Translations under genes and position numbers: made by a program | Notes under the pieces: generated by a model | What the model was told of the DNA's origin: nothing | The model's input: the letters and a program-made list of their open reading frames with translations, nothing else | Databases searched by the model: none | Assembly (NCBI RefSeq): GCF_004766315.1 | Contig: NZ_PVSN01000021.1 | Span: forward strand, 1-64,000 | Length of the DNA: 64,000 nucleotides | Direction of reading: 5' to 3' | Source: Weissella confusa | GTDB taxonomy: Bacteria; Bacillota; Bacilli; Lactobacillales; Lactobacillaceae | In this document: in pieces, positions 63,350 through 64,000 of the stretch | Layout: each line of letters starts with the position of its first letter | Numbering within the stretch: position 1 is the first letter of the stretch

Positions 63350-64000
63350 ATGACGGAGTTCAATCACGTAACCGTATTGCTTAACGAAGCAATTGATAAT
63401 TTAAATGTTAAGCCAGACGGAACATATGTTGATGCAACGTTGGGTGGCGGTGGTCATTCACAGTTGTTGGCAAGTCGTTTGACAACCGGAAAGCTTTGGT
63501 CATTTGATCAAGACATCACGGCAATTAACTACAATAAAGAACATTTGGCCACTGAGTTAGCTGAAGGTAAAGTTGCCTTCATTCAAAATAACTTCCGCAA
63601 CTTGCGTGATGCACTTGCTGAGGTTGGGGTCACTGAAATTGATGGTATCGTTTACGATTTGGGTGTGTCATCACCACAATTCGACGACGGACAACGTGGT
63701 TTTTCATATAACTATGATGCACCACTTGATATGCGCATGAATCAATCACAAGAATTGACAGCGCGTACGGTAGTTAACGAGTGGGATTTCCACGACTTGC
63801 TACGAATCTTGTCACGTTACGGTGAAGAAAAGTTCGCTAAGCAAATCGCACGTGCGATTGAGCGACAACGTGAGATTCAACCAATTGAAACGACGTTTGA
63901 ATTGGTTGAAGTCATCAAGTCAGCAATTCCTGCAGCGGCTCGTCGAACGGGTGGTCATCCGGCCAAGCGTTCATTCCAAGCCATTCGAATTGCCGTGAAT
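63350..64000 (+). CDS. rsmH: 16S rRNA m4C1402 methyltransferase RsmH (partial)
   Basis: The first 217 codons are in the window; the gene runs off the right edge. [30 protein letters not shown] (SAM motif I), [21 protein letters not shown] and [19 protein letters not shown] are family signatures. The enzyme methylates C1402 of 16S rRNA. It follows mraZ by 44 bases, the normal order in the dcw cluster (mraZ-rsmH-ftsL-pbp). Confidence 0.96.
   Translation, partial: MTEFNHVTVLLNEAIDNLNVKPDGTYVDATLGGGGHSQLLASRLTTGKLWSFDQDITAINYNKEHLATELAEGKVAFIQNNFRNLRDALAEVGVTEIDGIVYDLGVSSPQFDDGQRGFSYNYDAPLDMRMNQSQELTARTVVNEWDFHDLLRILSRYGEEKFAKQIARAIERQREIQPIETTFELVEVIKSAIPAAARRTGGHPAKRSFQAIRIAVN

Overview
The window looks like the chromosome of a heterofermentative lactic acid bacterium of the Leuconostoc/Weissella branch of Lactobacillaceae, most likely Weissella (W. 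confusa/cibaria type). This is inferred from protein character, codon usage and gene content. No 16S rRNA is present to settle it. Almost all genes lie on the + strand.

Layout. 1-1845: the 3' end of a 23S rRNA, a 5S rRNA and 16 tRNAs, closed by two terminators. 2.3-5 kb: an HTH/TPR-type regulator, a D-2-hydroxyacid dehydrogenase (-) and an ECF S-component. 5.1-13 kb: cydAB and the CydCD ABC exporter for cytochrome bd, then a GH73 autolysin and a divergent PurK-like ATP-grasp protein. 13-18 kb: small conserved membrane proteins (DUF4044, DUF3397), a cold-shock protein, a Nudix hydrolase, mtnN, a broken MhqO-like dioxygenase gene, an MhqD-like hydrolase with a His-rich tail, and DUF1831. 18-25 kb: a LysM/Apf-type wall protein with perfect 69-bp repeats, two unknown genes (-), and class Ib ribonucleotide reductase (nrdI divergent from nrdH-nrdE-nrdF). 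24.8-27.8 kb: a Trp-Trp leader peptide and terminators ahead of a TrpXYZ-type ABC transporter. 27.9-34.7 kb: a ClC antiporter with two Fluc/CrcB genes, DegV, a GlcNAc-type PTS, a second regulator and a VOC protein (-). 34.7-38.7 kb: radC-mreB-mreC, an alpha-carbonic anhydrase (-) lying inside the cluster, then mreD. 38.7-41.2 kb: a T-box (probable His specifier) with a polar amino acid ABC transporter. 41.3-55.4 kb: a lone ribB and a purine operon, purEKCSQLFMNHD-fhs. 55.4-62.4 kb: GNAT and PAP2-like genes (-), a lysine riboswitch with lysP, pyk, prmA-rsmE and a membrane protein. 62.4-64 kb: the mraZ leader with two periodic arrays of MraZ-type boxes, mraZ, and the start of rsmH.

Together the genes describe a respiration-capable (cytochrome bd) but auxotrophic bacterium. 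It imports Trp, His and Lys through transporters controlled by three different RNA mechanisms (leader peptide, T-box, riboswitch). It makes purines de novo with Fhs supplying formyl-THF, and builds its wall with Mre and MraZ/division-cluster proteins. The most interesting signals are the apparent peptide-based attenuator in front of trpXYZ, the two opposed MraZ-box arrays, the carbonic anhydrase in the mre cluster that has run into a 33-bp palindrome, the MhqO/MhqD pair, and a structured, PurBox-like leader upstream of the orphan ribB.
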